DNA from: an uncultured Schlesneria sp.
GTDB taxonomy: Bacteria; Planctomycetota; Planctomycetia; Planctomycetales; Planctomycetaceae
Reading direction: 5' to 3'
Assembly: GCA_903840265.1 (NCBI GenBank)
Contig: CAIMFH010000109.1
Location: 62,001-126,000, forward strand
Length of the DNA: 64,000 nt
Shown here one piece after another: positions 45,601 through 55,207 of the stretch (position 1 is the first letter of the stretch; each line of letters opens with the position of its first letter). The notes under the pieces are model-generated. The model was not told the DNA's origin. It made no database searches and saw only the letters and a list, made by a program, of their open reading frames with translations. A program made the position numbers and the translations under genes.

Positions 45601-46092
45601 TGGGCGAATACCACGGCGAGTTTCAATATCGAGTACAAGTAGTGCGATCCCGACAAGCAGCAGTCCCAGCGCCGTGTTTGGGGCCATTCGATTGGGCGGC
45701 AGATACATGTCGAGCTTTGCGCGAAACAGCCATTGATCGGGGCCCCATTCGAGCCCGAATGTGTACAGGACCAATCGGAGCAAAGTGATCGCAATAACTG
45801 CAGCCGCCATGGCCCGGGCAACTCTCGTCATGCGACTGCTTCGTGCTGGTGTCGTCAGACACCAAAGAGACCCGCCCGCAAGTAAGAACGCCAAGGCCGA
45901 TCCACCTGGGTTCATGGCCGTCAAACCCGGAATCACGCTCCGCAGCACTTCGACATTCAGAGCCCAGCCGATCAGCACCAATACGGCGACGGCCAACACG
46001 ATCGCGCCTGCAACCCGAGCCGTACCCCGCATTCGGCCGAGGATCTTCGGATCAAACGCTGCCGCCTCATTGCGCTCTTCGGTCGCCGCCAT
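42697..46092 (-). CDS. Hybrid sensor histidine kinase with two receiver domains and HPt
   Basis: About 1131 residues from the ATG at 46092 (AAGGG upstream). The N-terminal third has eight or so membrane helices (about 20-285). Then come a PAS domain (about 310-435), HisKA with His461 in [16 protein letters not shown], HATPase_c (N box [16 protein letters not shown] boxes RDTGIGIP and GGTGLGLAI), receiver 1 (Asp751 in [13 protein letters not shown]), receiver 2 (Asp888 in [13 protein letters not shown]) and a C-terminal HPt with His1061 (AVHTIRGS). This is a complete BarA/EvgS-like phosphorelay in one protein, so the final response regulator is elsewhere. The multi-helix input suggests sensing within the membrane. 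A methyltransferase gene follows. Confidence 0.92.
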   Translation of the reverse strand: MAATEERNEAAAFDPKILGRMRGTARVAGAIVLAVAVLVLIGWALNVEVLRSVIPGLTAMNPGGSALAFLLAGGSLWCLTTPARSSRMTRVARAMAAAVIAITLLRLVLYTFGLEWGPDQWLFRAKLDMYLPPNRMAPNTALGLLLVGIALLVLDIETRRGIRPAQWLALGIALLSLFALIGYVCNVAILIGIQSFIPMALNSAVTLALLATGLLLARPDCGLMAVVCHRESGGVMARKLLPASILAPAALAWLASAGQHAEFFGPSFGVSLFVVSTIVLFTTLIWWNARSLNRIDAEKTLAQKDLGRKSAILESVLNSMGDGVVVADRDGRFLVFNPVAERILGLGALDVPPEAWTSQYGLFSPESGEPLKLDEIPLVRAIRGESTDQRDLLIKNPQLPEGVNISVTGRPLKGDEGIEGGVVVFQDTTQRRRADEAIRRARDEADAANRAKSEFLANMSHEIRTPMNAIIGMTELVLDCQLEDTHRAYLNIVRDSAESLLSLINDILDFSKIEAGKLELDRTAFRLRDMLGDTMKTLAVRARGKDLELACHVASDVPEFLMGDPHRLRQVVTNLVGNALKFTEHGEVVLDVSLEERSVADVRIHFAVRDTGIGIPADKLHLLFSAFSQVDASTTRRYGGTGLGLAITARLVPLMNGRTWVESVPGKGSTFHFTSQFERDYSPHPLPASLESLKGLRVLIVDDNATNCLILQETLTAWFMRPQCVMSAKAALAELCRAANSQDPFRVVLSDVHMPEVDGFELASRIRRDDRFDSTMIMMLSSGAGPEDVARCHELGAINHLIKPIKPSELLGSIAAVMGQVEHREVPIAAVPEPCRSLSILLVEDSEANQQLALGVLRKWGHSLKVASNGREAVEEFLQGKFDVVLMDVQMPEVDGLQATARIRDYEQQRGGHVPIIAMTAHAMKGDREVFIRAGMDDYVTKPIRWPDLRQALDSAVQRFPNLIASIAIAPETQPVDATPVSKDAMAEGATPQAATSPPISLVEPREWTLEWEEALLAVDGNQELLCDVLEELLKEWPKLLAELNRAATVADIVPLKRAVHTIRGSLQLFGNSDAVQLAKQIEMLAQSDNAAAVVERMAPFDQQVHCILSEIKRWLDWKQPANKCSVVNRK

Positions 46093-46330
46093 GTTAGCCC
46101 TTAGATGACAGGCGATCATGGCAAAGCAGGAGCTCCTTGAAAGGCTGCTCGCCAGACCAAATCCGAATATGCTTGCGACTGAGTCTACTGCGCCGCGGCA
46201 GCTATTGAGAAGGCTATTACGCCAAGCCGCATACCGGAGTGGATGGAAATTGCCTGCCACACTCCATTCATCAAGCAACGGAAGTACCGCGGCCCCCCGG
46301 TCTCAGGAAATTATGGCGATCGAATTTTAC

Positions 46331-47119
46331 CTAGAGGGTCGCCTGCGGTAACGCCGCTCGAAACAACCTCACAAACTCGTCGAGTTCTTCATCGTTCAGG
46401 TCCGAGATTGCCCAATACGCCATTCCAGATTGCTGCCACTGGCGGATGTGGAAGCCTTGTCGCGTCAGTGAGCGTACCGCTTTCGTTTCTTCGTTGGCGG
46501 CGGGGCGGATGAAGACGTTGATGGCGTGCAGTCGGCGGAGATAGACCAGCGCAGCGACAGGCCGATCGACCAGGTAATCCAGCCGGCCTCCAGACATGGT
46601 GTAACCGTGTTCAGACAAATCCGGCACGTCGGGTGCGAAATCGAGCTTTCCCTGGAACCAGGGCTTTACCGTGTGTCGGTCCGAAGAGACCACATCCGTG
46701 AGGTGATCGACTTGGATCGAGCGGACGTGATCGGCGAAGACGGCGTCTGCGAGTCGCTCATCCATCAATGAACTTGGGTGAGACAGCAGCATGCCCATCG
46801 TGGCAGACATTCCGACCAGCAGTAGCACGCCGGCGGCCATTGTGGCCAGTTGAAAGGCTGGCATGCTTCGCTTGCGAACGACGATGGGCGTGGCAGTCTC
46901 TGAGGGGAGCGCCGCCTGAAGTCGTGCACGCAGTGATTCCGGAGCCTGATAGCGCAATGAAGGAGATGCAATGGCGACTCGCAGTGACCGCAGATGCTGT
47001 TCCTGTTCAGCACAGGCGGCACATCTCTGCAGGTGTTGCTCGATCTGGAGGTGTCGAACCAGATCCAGTTCACCGTCGGTATAGGGTTGCAGCAGCGATA
47101 CGGCTTCCTCGCAATTCAT
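46331..47119 (-). CDS. Membrane anti-sigma factor with zinc-binding N-terminus
   Basis: A 262-residue protein. The N-terminal ZAS domain has Cys3 and H-x3-C-x2-C (HLQRCAAC), with YTDGELDLVRHLQIEQHL typical of anti-sigma factors. One membrane helix follows at about residues 92-112 (LATMAAGVLLLVGMSATMG). The remainder is periplasmic, with RLDYLVDRPVAALVYLRRLH and a block resembling DUF4115/regulator-type domains. Its start codon overlaps the sigma gene stop by four bases (ATGA at 47116-47119), the classical sigma/anti-sigma coupling. It should hold the sigma factor inactive until an envelope signal arrives. Confidence 0.9.
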   Translation of the reverse strand: MNCEEAVSLLQPYTDGELDLVRHLQIEQHLQRCAACAEQEQHLRSLRVAIASPSLRYQAPESLRARLQAALPSETATPIVVRKRSMPAFQLATMAAGVLLLVGMSATMGMLLSHPSSLMDERLADAVFADHVRSIQVDHLTDVVSSDRHTVKPWFQGKLDFAPDVPDLSEHGYTMSGGRLDYLVDRPVAALVYLRRLHAINVFIRPAANEETKAVRSLTRQGFHIRQWQQSGMAYWAISDLNDEELDEFVRLFRAALPQATL

Positions 47120-47640
47120 GCCGACCCTCCTTCCTGAGACGCCGCAAGTCGCTGCTGAAGTTGAGAGCGGCCGCGTGAAAGTCGCGACATCACTGTTCCC
47201 ATCGGAACCTGCGTCACCGTGGCAATCTCCTGATAGCTCAATCCTTCAATCTCGCGGAGTGCAATCACTTCGCGCAATAGCGGCGACAACTCTTCGAGCG
47301 CTTGTCGAACTGTGGCTTCGTCACACTTGCGAATGGCCACGAATTCGGGATTGGCGGACTCGTCGCTCTGATCATGCAGGTCTTCGTTAAATGGCAAGGC
47401 TTCCTGGCTGCGCCGTTTTTCCAGCCAATCGAAAGTGACGCGTCTGACGATACTCAAGAACCAGACTCGACCGTCACCACCTCGGAAGCTTTTGAAATAC
47501 CGCGCAGCGCGACAATACGCTTCCTGAACAGTGTCCTCGGCAGCGTGCTCGTCCCTGGTCAACCAGCGAGCCAGGTTGTAGGCGGCATCCAGATGAGGCA
47601 GCGTGGTCAGCTCAAACTGCCTCCGCTCGTCAGCTTCCAA
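47116..47640 (-). CDS. ECF RNA polymerase sigma factor
   Basis: A 174-residue ECF sigma factor. Region 2 is HLDAAYNLARWLTRDEHAAE, then DTVQEAYCRAARYFKSF and WFLSIVRRVTFDWLEKR; region 4 is SPLLREVIALREIEGLSYQE, then IATVTQVPMGTVMSRLSRG. Translation starts at a TTG with GAGGT eight bases upstream, a low-efficiency start that may keep levels low. It overlaps its anti-sigma gene by four bases. It resembles RpoE-like envelope-stress sigma factors; regulon unknown. Confidence 0.92.
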   Translation of the reverse strand: MEADERRQFELTTLPHLDAAYNLARWLTRDEHAAEDTVQEAYCRAARYFKSFRGGDGRVWFLSIVRRVTFDWLEKRRSQEALPFNEDLHDQSDESANPEFVAIRKCDEATVRQALEELSPLLREVIALREIEGLSYQEIATVTQVPMGTVMSRLSRGRSQLQQRLAASQEGGSA

Positions 47641-47863
47641 TTCTGGGGACCTCTTTGGGCAAGTCTGTCATTTTTCCCGATCTCGATCGTCACCTGACGA
47701 TTTGTCGACTCATCACTATCTTACCGCCGAACCCGCGGTTTTATTCCCGATGCGGCTCTCTTTTTTTTGAGGAATATTTTGGCGGGATGACCGGTATGGC
47801 ATTGCGAGCGAGTTGCAGCGGCAACCGCAATTCAATCGAACGCCATTATCGGAAAGTCGCATC

Positions 47864-48838
47864 ATGCAAAATCGAATTGAAATGACGCCCGAAGAGTTTC
47901 AACAGGTCTCGCCAAGTGATGGAATTGATCGCCGGGGGATGCTGAAATGCATGGCTTGGGTCGGGACCGGGCTGATCTGGAACATTGCGGGAGGAGTGGC
48001 GTCGTCTACGACATTCGCCGGGACCAGTTCCGACAAGTCGTCATTCACGTTTGCTCAGATCAGCGACAGTCACATCGGCTTTTCGCGCGAACCGAACAAG
48101 GACGTCGCAGCGACACTGCAGGAAACTGTAACCAAGCTGAATTCGCTCGCGACTCCGCCCGCATTTGTGCTGCATACCGGCGATATCACTCATCTGGCGA
48201 AGCCGGAGGAATTTGATGCCTGTGCGGAGATTCTGAAAGGGGTCCGCAAGTCGATGGTGTTGTATGTTCCTGGCGAGCACGACTTCGATGGGGAGGGGAA
48301 CAAAGAGTACCTGCAGCGATTCGGCAAGGGAAAGAAGGGGCTCGGCTGGTACAGCTTCGATCATCACGGGGTCCACTTCATCGGACTGGTCAACGTCGCG
48401 AATGCCAAATCAGGTAGCGGCGATGGCGGCTTGGGTGTGATTGGAGCGGAACAACTGGCCTGGCTGAAGAAGGACGTGGCGGCCTTAAGCGATAGCACGC
48501 CGATCGTCGTCTTCGCACACGTCCCGCTGTGGTCGGTCTATGAGAAATGGGGTTGGGGTACGAGTGATGCTGAGCAAGCGTTGAAGCTGCTGAGCCGGTT
48601 TGGTTCGCTCACCGTTCTAAATGGTCACATTCATCAGGTGATGCAGAAGGTGGAAGGCAACGTCGTCTTTCACACGGCTCGCTCCACCGCGTTCCCTCAA
48701 TCGGAACCTGGTCAAGGAAGTCCGGGACCAATGCGAAACCTACCGGCAGGGAAGCTGAAATCGGCTCTCGGGATCTCGGTAGTTTCGTACACCGAAAATC
48801 GAGGCTCGCTGGCCATCGTCGATTCCACGATTGGCTGA
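47864..48838 (+). CDS. Tat-exported calcineurin-like metallophosphoesterase
   Basis: A 324-residue phosphoesterase. Residues 23-27 give a twin-arginine signal (DRRGML) followed by a hydrophobic stretch, so it is probably exported folded. The metal-site motifs are QISDSH (Asp68, His70), LHTGDITH (Asp107), PGEHD in place of the usual GNHD, FAHVPLW and LNGHIHQ. The Glu in GEHD replaces the canonical metal-ligand Asn, which could alter metal use; this holds if the reading frame is as given. An ATG at 47864 with GGAAAG upstream was chosen; an ATG 18 bases later is also possible. It is divergent from the sigma/anti-sigma pair. Substrate unknown. Confidence 0.87.
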   Translation: MQNRIEMTPEEFQQVSPSDGIDRRGMLKCMAWVGTGLIWNIAGGVASSTTFAGTSSDKSSFTFAQISDSHIGFSREPNKDVAATLQETVTKLNSLATPPAFVLHTGDITHLAKPEEFDACAEILKGVRKSMVLYVPGEHDFDGEGNKEYLQRFGKGKKGLGWYSFDHHGVHFIGLVNVANAKSGSGDGGLGVIGAEQLAWLKKDVAALSDSTPIVVFAHVPLWSVYEKWGWGTSDAEQALKLLSRFGSLTVLNGHIHQVMQKVEGNVVFHTARSTAFPQSEPGQGSPGPMRNLPAGKLKSALGISVVSYTENRGSLAIVDSTIG

Positions 48839-49186
48839 ATGACCGTGCGCGATAATGCCCGTTCTGGATTTCAGGTGGGGTGCCACTGGTGGCAGCTCTG
48901 GGCCACCAGTGTCTTCGCGTCGCTGCAATCGCTTTGATCGGTGACGAGCGTATGCAACATGCAGCGTCACCACGCGTTGTTTACTCGTCGACACATCGGC
49001 AAGACACTGGCAACGCAAAGCCGTCCCCAGTGGCACCCGAAATCATGATTCTCGCAAGCAGAATCACGCTCGCTCTTTTCGCGTTGGCGGCGACTGAAAA
49101 CTGAGCGGACAAGCATATTGAAGGGCGGCGATTGTGATCGTCGCCGGTCTCTGCAAATTCACCACCCTTGAAAAGGGCGACCTTTG
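48839..49186. other. Gap with inverted repeat CACTGGTGGC / GCCACCAGTG
   Basis: No gene supported. A perfect 10-base stem lies at 48884-48893 and 48902-48911 with an 8-base loop, 46 bases after the phosphoesterase stop. Its sequence resembles the CACTGGTGG-type palindromes often scattered in planctomycete intergenic DNA. It may act as a terminator or be a dispersed repeat. Confidence 0.55.
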
Positions 49187-49615
49187 ATGAAGTTCTTATT
49201 ATTCCTGGCGGCCATGTGTTTTGCCATGTGTGTGGGATTCCACACCGAACTCGCACAATCGTCTCCAAATCCTCGAGTTCGAGATCTTGGAAACGACGTG
49301 CGAAACCTATTCGCGACCAAGTGTGCTGGCTGTCACAACGCCGAGATCGGGAAGCCTGAAGGCCGTTTCGGCTATGTGCTGAATCTCCAAAAAGTCGCTG
49401 CCAACCCGGAACTGGTGATCCCGCCGAAGGCATCAGAATCTGAACTGTGGTTGCTGATCCAAGATGGCGAGATGCCTCCTGCCGATTCGCCCTTTGGCAA
49501 GCTTGATGCGGCGCAGAAGCAGCTTGTCCGCGACTGGATTGCCGCAGGGGCACCGCAACCGTTGAACACTCGCAAATTGCGACAGCAGCCCGTGAGCCCA
49601 AAAACGAACCACTGA
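49187..49615 (+). CDS. Exported PSD1-type cytochrome c domain protein
   Basis: A 142-residue protein with a signal peptide (about 1-23, KFLLFLAAMCFAMCVGF) and a single heme c site CAGCH (residues 47-51 region; TKCAGCHNAEIGKP). Later blocks are MPPADSPFGKL and VRDWIAAGAPQP. This matches the planctomycete cytochrome C (PSD1/PF07635-type) domain. In Planctomycetes this module usually precedes DUF1553/DUF1549 domains in large proteins; here it stands alone. It may be a small periplasmic electron carrier. The ATG at 49187 follows a TTG in the same frame. Confidence 0.85.
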   Translation: MKFLLFLAAMCFAMCVGFHTELAQSSPNPRVRDLGNDVRNLFATKCAGCHNAEIGKPEGRFGYVLNLQKVAANPELVIPPKASESELWLLIQDGEMPPADSPFGKLDAAQKQLVRDWIAAGAPQPLNTRKLRQQPVSPKTNH

Positions 49616-49626
49616 TTGAGGCTGAT

Positions 49627-50637
49627 TTATTTCACACCGATCACCATCGAATCTGGCCCACTCAAATGCTCGACACGTGTTTCCTTGAAGCCAGCCTCGC
49701 GCATCCAGGCCTGACCATCGGCACCCGTGTAGTCGAACCCACCGCGAGTTTCGATCAGCATGTTCAGACTCATCAGCAAGCCAAAGGCGTTCTGCTTGCG
49801 CTCGTCGTCAATGATGGCTTCGAAGAGCAGCAATGCCCCGCCCGGCGGCAGCGCGTCGTATGCCTTGCCGATCAGCATCTTTTTTGTTTCCAAGTCCCAG
49901 TCGTGCAGAATATGTCCCATGACTATGACATCCGCCTTCGGAAGCGGCTCTTTGAAGAAGTCGAGGGAAGCGAAATGGAGTCGCTCTTGCAAGCCGTGAG
50001 TTGCGACGTATTTTTCGAAGATCGGCCCGACGATGGGCAGGTCCGCTCCCGTTCCCTTCAAGTGCGGATGAGTCTGGGCCAGGACCACGGGGAGCCCACC
50101 TTGAGCCGCCCCGACATCGACGAATGTTTGATACTGCGACCACGGAAACTTCTGAGCGATCGCGCGGGCAATTCCCAGGCTGAGGCCCGTCATGGCAGAC
50201 AGAAACTGCTCCAGGCGTTTGGGGTCACTGTACAACGTATCAAACAGGTCGCCGCCATGCTTGGCTTCGTTCTGTGGCAGGCCGGTTTTCAGTCCTTCGG
50301 TCAAATCGCCCCAGAAGCGATACAGACGAGCACTCATCATCTCCAGCATGCCGCCAACGTAAGTTGGCTTGGCACGGTCGAGATAAAGTTCAGTCGCGGG
50401 CGTGTTGCTGTAGACGCCTTGTTCGCGTTTGAGCATCCCCAGCGCGGTCAATGCATCGAGGAAATCCCGTGTGCCGCGTTCATGCAGATTAAGTCGAGTC
50501 TGCACCGCTTCCAGTGCCAGCGGCCCCTTGGCCAACTCGGTAAACAACCCCAGTTCCACCGCGCTCAACAAAGTCTTGGAACCCCAATATCCAAAGCCCA
50601 ATTGCATAATTGCGTCGGGCGTTATTTCCGGTCCCAT
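49627..50637 (-). CDS. O-methyltransferase, acetylserotonin/ubiquinone-antibiotic type
   Basis: A 336-residue SAM-dependent O-methyltransferase. An N-terminal winged helix (about 10-85: [20 protein letters not shown] ... [15 protein letters not shown]) serves dimerisation, as in plant-type and antibiotic O-methyltransferases. The catalytic domain has [47 protein letters not shown] with the base histidine, and [20 protein letters not shown] precedes the ATG at 50637. No biosynthetic gene cluster surrounds it, so the acceptor is unknown. Confidence 0.88.
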   Translation of the reverse strand: MGPEITPDAIMQLGFGYWGSKTLLSAVELGLFTELAKGPLALEAVQTRLNLHERGTRDFLDALTALGMLKREQGVYSNTPATELYLDRAKPTYVGGMLEMMSARLYRFWGDLTEGLKTGLPQNEAKHGGDLFDTLYSDPKRLEQFLSAMTGLSLGIARAIAQKFPWSQYQTFVDVGAAQGGLPVVLAQTHPHLKGTGADLPIVGPIFEKYVATHGLQERLHFASLDFFKEPLPKADVIVMGHILHDWDLETKKMLIGKAYDALPPGGALLLFEAIIDDERKQNAFGLLMSLNMLIETRGGFDYTGADGQAWMREAGFKETRVEHLSGPDSMVIGVK

Positions 50638-51764
50638 CGTCGTTCTCCTTAACTGACAGGTTCCTGTGGCGCGTTCGGTTTGATGGCAACATTGAAGTCG
50701 CAGGAACGCAATGTGAATGATCTTAAGTGACTCGCAGTGAATCGGCCAGATCACGGCAAGTAGGTGCGCCAGACTGGATGAGTGATCTTCTGCCTCGCCG
50801 GGTGCGGTTGTTGGTGGCCCGCACTCTGCATCTGCGGACGCCCTGGTCCACCGCCCTCAAAGTCTTCACCAGCACTTTTCAGGCCTACCTTTGTCGGTGC
50901 CAATTCAACTGTCAGTAAACATGCACTTTTTTGAGGAAAACCGCCAAAAACAGGGCTGTTTTGTCCCCCAATGTCAAAAACTGTCCTGGGGTGTCAAAAT
51001 TTGTCAGTGAAATCTGCGGAAATAGTTCCCAAGTTTTCCAAACACCGTCTTGATCAGCGCACCACAAAACGGACAATCAGGGTGACGACAATAGTCGCAG
51101 GTGTACCGTAACCAACGGACACGCCTCTGGGCCGCTCTCTTAGCGGAAGATCAGAGGTCCCTGTTCCTCAATTGATGACAACGAAGATCAAGCTGCCCAC
51201 CTTCTACCTGAGCGGGGCGGCGTAAGCCCCCTGGCCCAACAACACACAACCCTGCTTTCAATGCAGGTTCGCAACACAACTTGATTAATGCACCTCCGCA
51301 CAGCTCAACGGCCGCGTCGGCCCTTACCTGTTTGGAACTGACTGCACCCGGAAAGAAGAACGTGACCACATGACGACCCACTGTCACACCACCAATCAAG
51401 GCCCAATCGCCAGATTGGCCTCGAGCGCTAATGCCAGCGATCTCTGTCACTTTTCTGTCCGCAACACTGCGTTTCCCCGTGAAAAAACTGTCACCCCCCC
51501 CAAAACCCTGCCATGGACTGACAAATTCTGCCAAATCGTAAGGAAACTCAGCGCGACGATCCCTGCACACCTCCACTTCTGCCTTCATCTGGTGAGAAAG
51601 AACAGATGAACGCACAATGATTGAATCCCCGCTCTGGCGAATTCGGACTGTCAATCGCGGACGTCATTGCGGGTCGGCAGCAAGCAATGTCTTCGCTTTG
51701 ACATTGTCCCCGGGGATCGGTGAAATAGCCTTTTAAGAACTTAAAGTTGCGAATGGAGTCTTTG
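50638..51764. other. 1.1-kb gap with inverted repeats and TGTC motifs
   Basis: No supported gene. A minus-strand frame (51151-51654, 167 codons) lacks family features and runs through low-complexity G tracts. Between 50947 and 51008 there are a hairpin AAAACAG-GG-CTGTTTT (50947-50962), CCCCA...TGGGG (50966-50991), and four TGTC motifs. The 11-mer AATTTGTCAGT (50998-51008) recurs inverted as ACTGACAAATT at 51517-51527, 508 bases apart, beside an 8-base C run. It could be a degraded mobile element. Confidence 0.45.
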
Positions 51765-53507
51765 ATGCATCGACAGTGGCGAATCGCTTCGCACGACGAA
51801 ACGCGAGTCCGCGAATTAAGTGCTCGACTGCGGATTGCCCCGCTGCTGGCGCAGGTGATTGTCGCGCGAGGCTGTGCGACCGCTGAGGCGGCGACGCAAT
51901 ATCTCGCGAAAAAGCTGGTCGATTTGCACGATCCCGAGAAGTTGCCCGGGGTGAGTAAGGCTGCGGATTGCATTGTCGCGGCAGTCCACGCGGGTCGTCG
52001 CATCACGGTGTATGGCGACTACGATGTCGATGGAGTGACTTCAACCAGTCTGCTGTGGCACTGCCTGCAACTGACCGGAGCCAATGTCGACTACTACATC
52101 CCCAGTCGATTGGAAGAAGGCTACGGACTGAACTGCGACGCCATTCGGCAGCTTCATGCGGAAGATCCTGCGCGATTGGTTGTGACGGTCGATTGCGGCA
52201 TCACAAGTGTTGCGGAAGCGGCGCTGGCTCGCGAATTGGGGTTGGAGCTGATCATTACCGATCACCACCAGTTTGCGGATTCCCTTCCGGTCGATACAGT
52301 GCTGGTTCATCCTCGTCTGCCCGGTGAATATCCGTTCGGTGAACTTTGTGGAGTCGGTGTCGCCTTCAAACTCGCCTGGGCCATCTGTGCTCGTTTGGGT
52401 GACGGCAAGAGAGCGTCGCCAAAGATGCGTGAGTTTCTGCTCAGCGCGATCGGCCTTGCGGCGATTGGAACGATTGCCGACGTTGTTCCTTTGATTGACG
52501 AGAACCGCGTCCTCGTTCATTTCGGTCTGGCCAGCCTGATCGAGCGATCAAGTCCCGGCTTGAAAGCATTGATGAAGGTGGCTGGGCTGTCGGAACGCCC
52601 CGCACTGCAAGCGGAAGATATCGCCTTCGCCATCGCACCTCGAATCAATGCTGCGGGTCGTTTGGGACAAGCGCGACTGGCTGTGGAACTATTAACGACC
52701 AGTGATGTAGAGCGGGCAACGGCGCTGGCAACATATCTCGACGAACTCAATCGCAACCGGCAGACGGTTGAACGGCGAATGTTGAAGCAGGCGAAGGAAC
52801 TGGTCGCCGAGCGTCCCGAATGGCAGGATCAGCGAGCTTTGGTATTGGCTCACGAGGAATGGCACCCCGGAGTGATTGGTATTGTGGCCAGCCGGGTGGC
52901 CGAACACTTCCAGCGACCTGCGATCATGATCTCGATCCACGGCGTCAATGGACTTGCTCAAGGAAGCGGTCGATCGTTCGCGGGATTCAATCTGCACTCG
53001 GGACTCAGCGCCTGCCGTCATCTGCTGGTTGGATTCGGTGGCCACCACGCCGCAGCAGGACTGAAAATCGAGCCGACAGGGATCGATGCCTTTCGCGTCG
53101 CGTTCAGTCAATTCGTGGCCGAAAACCATCAGGTTCTGCCTGGTCAGGCGGAGTTGGCGATCGATGCGGAAATCCGGCTGGCCGATCTAAATCTTAAGTC
53201 GATTTCGGACTTGGAACGATTGGGACCATTTGGGGCCCATAACTCTCGTCCCGTGTTTGTGGCCAGCAATGTCACGCTGGTCGCGGCCAAGAAGATGGGG
53301 GAAGGCGAACGACATCTTTCGCTTCAAGTTCGGCAGTTCGGTGAATCGATTCGCGGGGTGGCATTCGGCAAAGGGGAATGGGCCGACGAAATGAATCAAG
53401 TTGCCGGGGCAATCTCGATCTGTTTCCAACCGACGATCAATCGCTTTCAAGGACGCGAAAAAGTCGAGTTTCAACTGTTGGATTGGCACCCCGCAGAGAC
53501 CCCATGA
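51765..53507 (+). CDS. recJ: Single-stranded-DNA-specific exonuclease RecJ
   Basis: A 580-residue DHH-family 5'-3' ssDNA exonuclease used in recombination and mismatch repair. Motifs seen: VYGDYDVDGVTSTSLLW, VVTVDCGITS, ITDHHQFADS, GEYPFGELCGVGVAFKLAW, APRINAAGRLGQARLAVELL; then the DHHA1 part WHPGVIGIVASRVAEHFQRP and SGRSFAGFNLHSGLSACRHL, GFGGHHAAAG; and a C-terminal OB-type domain. I chose the ATG at 51765 with GGAG six bases upstream; the frame extends slightly further. Length is normal. A Ser/Thr kinase gene follows after 97 bases. Confidence 0.95.
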   Translation: MHRQWRIASHDETRVRELSARLRIAPLLAQVIVARGCATAEAATQYLAKKLVDLHDPEKLPGVSKAADCIVAAVHAGRRITVYGDYDVDGVTSTSLLWHCLQLTGANVDYYIPSRLEEGYGLNCDAIRQLHAEDPARLVVTVDCGITSVAEAALARELGLELIITDHHQFADSLPVDTVLVHPRLPGEYPFGELCGVGVAFKLAWAICARLGDGKRASPKMREFLLSAIGLAAIGTIADVVPLIDENRVLVHFGLASLIERSSPGLKALMKVAGLSERPALQAEDIAFAIAPRINAAGRLGQARLAVELLTTSDVERATALATYLDELNRNRQTVERRMLKQAKELVAERPEWQDQRALVLAHEEWHPGVIGIVASRVAEHFQRPAIMISIHGVNGLAQGSGRSFAGFNLHSGLSACRHLLVGFGGHHAAAGLKIEPTGIDAFRVAFSQFVAENHQVLPGQAELAIDAEIRLADLNLKSISDLERLGPFGAHNSRPVFVASNVTLVAAKKMGEGERHLSLQVRQFGESIRGVAFGKGEWADEMNQVAGAISICFQPTINRFQGREKVEFQLLDWHPAETP

Positions 53508-53604
53508 TGCCAAGTCGATGTGGTTGGATGTCTGTACGCTTGTCGCTGAATTGACCATAGTTGGTAGTGATCACTGTCTGGAATTCCCTTCTGAGCTTCA
53601 TTTC

Positions 53605-55191
53605 ATGCATCCCGTCCGGATTGGACATTACCTGATCGATCGCAAGATCGGCGCTGGCGCGATGGGGACCGTCTATGTCGGCATCCATGACGAGACCAAG
53701 CAGCAGGCCGCGATCAAAGTACTGCCCGCATCGCTCGCTCGCGAAGAGGGCTTCGTGATGCGATTCAATCGAGAAATCGAAGCGATTCGTCGTCTGAGCC
53801 ATCCCAATATCGTCAAGTTTTTTGAGAGTGGCACGGACGACAACGAGACCTACTACTATTCGATGGAGTACATCGAGGGGGACACGCTGACAGGTCGCTT
53901 GCGTCGCGACCGGCGAATTCCCTGGCAAGAAGCGATTTCGATGACGATCCAAATCTGCGCCGGATTGAAGCACGCGCATGATGTGGGAGTCGTTCATCGA
54001 GATTTGAAGCCGTCGAATCTGCTGATTGCCAACGACGGCACGATCAAGATCGCCGACTTTGGTGTTGCGCAGGTGTTCGCAGCCGAACAACTGACTATAA
54101 CAGGCGCGATCATTGGAACTGCCGAGTTCATGTCTCCAGAGCAAGTAGAGGGGCGTCGCGCGGATCGTCGCAGCGACATCTATTCGCTGGGGGCCGTCCT
54201 GTACACCATGCTGGTTGGTCAGCCACCGTTTGCCAGTGGTTCTCCTGCCGAGATCATGCAAAAGCAACGGTTTGGCACCTTCGATCCACCACGTAATTAT
54301 GTGCCCGAGATTCCTTCCTGGCTGAATGACATTGTCTGCCAACTGCTGGAAAAAAGCCCGGACAAGCGGCTGCCAGATGCCTACGTCGTGTCACGCCGAC
54401 TGCAAGAGGTGGTAAGAAAAGTTGAACTGAAGAATTCAGAACCAGAAGTCATCCTGCATTCCGATGCCGAAACGGGATTGGCTCATCCCGTTGCCGCGGG
54501 GGGCAACATGGGCGCGACATTCGTTCGCGACTTGATGCGAGCTCATAGCGATCGCGAAGAACCGACGACAATTCTGGAGCGGATGTTCAACAACACCTGG
54601 GTGTTGTTGACGATGCTGACACTGGTGATCGGCGGATTGTGGTGGTTTTTGTCCAAGGCTGATGATGCGACGAACAATGCCGTGACCGGTCCCGGGCCTG
54701 GATCGGAACCAGAGCGAATTCTGCAGGCCGCTCGCTGGAAATGGAAAACAGGCGACGCCGCCGGAGCCAAGCGTCAGTTGGAATCGTTGCGGGCAATCCT
54801 GGCTGGCGATGACAGCCATAAACCGACTGTTCGGGCAGTCGATAAATTGCTTTCTACAATCCGCAACCAGCGTCCGACGTACTCGCAAGCATTCATCCAG
54901 GAAGCTTTAGACCGGGCGATTTCGTTGGAACGAACTGATCCAATACAAGCCAAATCGATTCTCAGCAGTGTCATTTATCTCTATGAATCGGATCGCTCGT
55001 TAAGCGATCACATCGCCAGAGTAAGAACGCGCCTGGAAGCGCTTGAAAAAGTTTTGGGGCAGGAATCGGGACCGATGCCGGAACTCGACAACATGAGCAA
55101 CTCGATCTCCGAACCGGCTAAGCCGGATGGCTCAGTTTCACCAAGCGCGAGTGAAGAAGCATCACCGAAGGAGGCGAGTGGAGCGCCCTGA
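53605..55191 (+). CDS. Transmembrane Ser/Thr protein kinase
   Basis: A 528-residue kinase. The domain (about 8-270) carries GAGAMG (16-21), Lys38, HRD (131-133) and DFG (151-153), then GTAEFMSPEQVEGRRADRRS typical of bacterial Pkn2-type kinases. A membrane helix lies at about 330-349 (VLLTMLTLVIGGLWWFL). The external part (about 350-528) is helical, with an acidic, Pro-rich end, and has no named domain. The longest open frame begins inside recJ; the ATG at 53605 matches the usual kinase N-terminus. It is the third kinase of the window and may share a transcript with recJ. Confidence 0.9.
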   Translation: MHPVRIGHYLIDRKIGAGAMGTVYVGIHDETKQQAAIKVLPASLAREEGFVMRFNREIEAIRRLSHPNIVKFFESGTDDNETYYYSMEYIEGDTLTGRLRRDRRIPWQEAISMTIQICAGLKHAHDVGVVHRDLKPSNLLIANDGTIKIADFGVAQVFAAEQLTITGAIIGTAEFMSPEQVEGRRADRRSDIYSLGAVLYTMLVGQPPFASGSPAEIMQKQRFGTFDPPRNYVPEIPSWLNDIVCQLLEKSPDKRLPDAYVVSRRLQEVVRKVELKNSEPEVILHSDAETGLAHPVAAGGNMGATFVRDLMRAHSDREEPTTILERMFNNTWVLLTMLTLVIGGLWWFLSKADDATNNAVTGPGPGSEPERILQAARWKWKTGDAAGAKRQLESLRAILAGDDSHKPTVRAVDKLLSTIRNQRPTYSQAFIQEALDRAISLERTDPIQAKSILSSVIYLYESDRSLSDHIARVRTRLEALEKVLGQESGPMPELDNMSNSISEPAKPDGSVSPSASEEASPKEASGAP

Positions 55192-55207
55192 GTGTGGCGA
55201 CCATCGT

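Noticed and set aside
51151-51654. Minus-strand frame of 167 codons in the recJ upstream gap
   Set aside because: No family features, irregular composition and passage through G/C runs; more likely non-coding repeat DNA.
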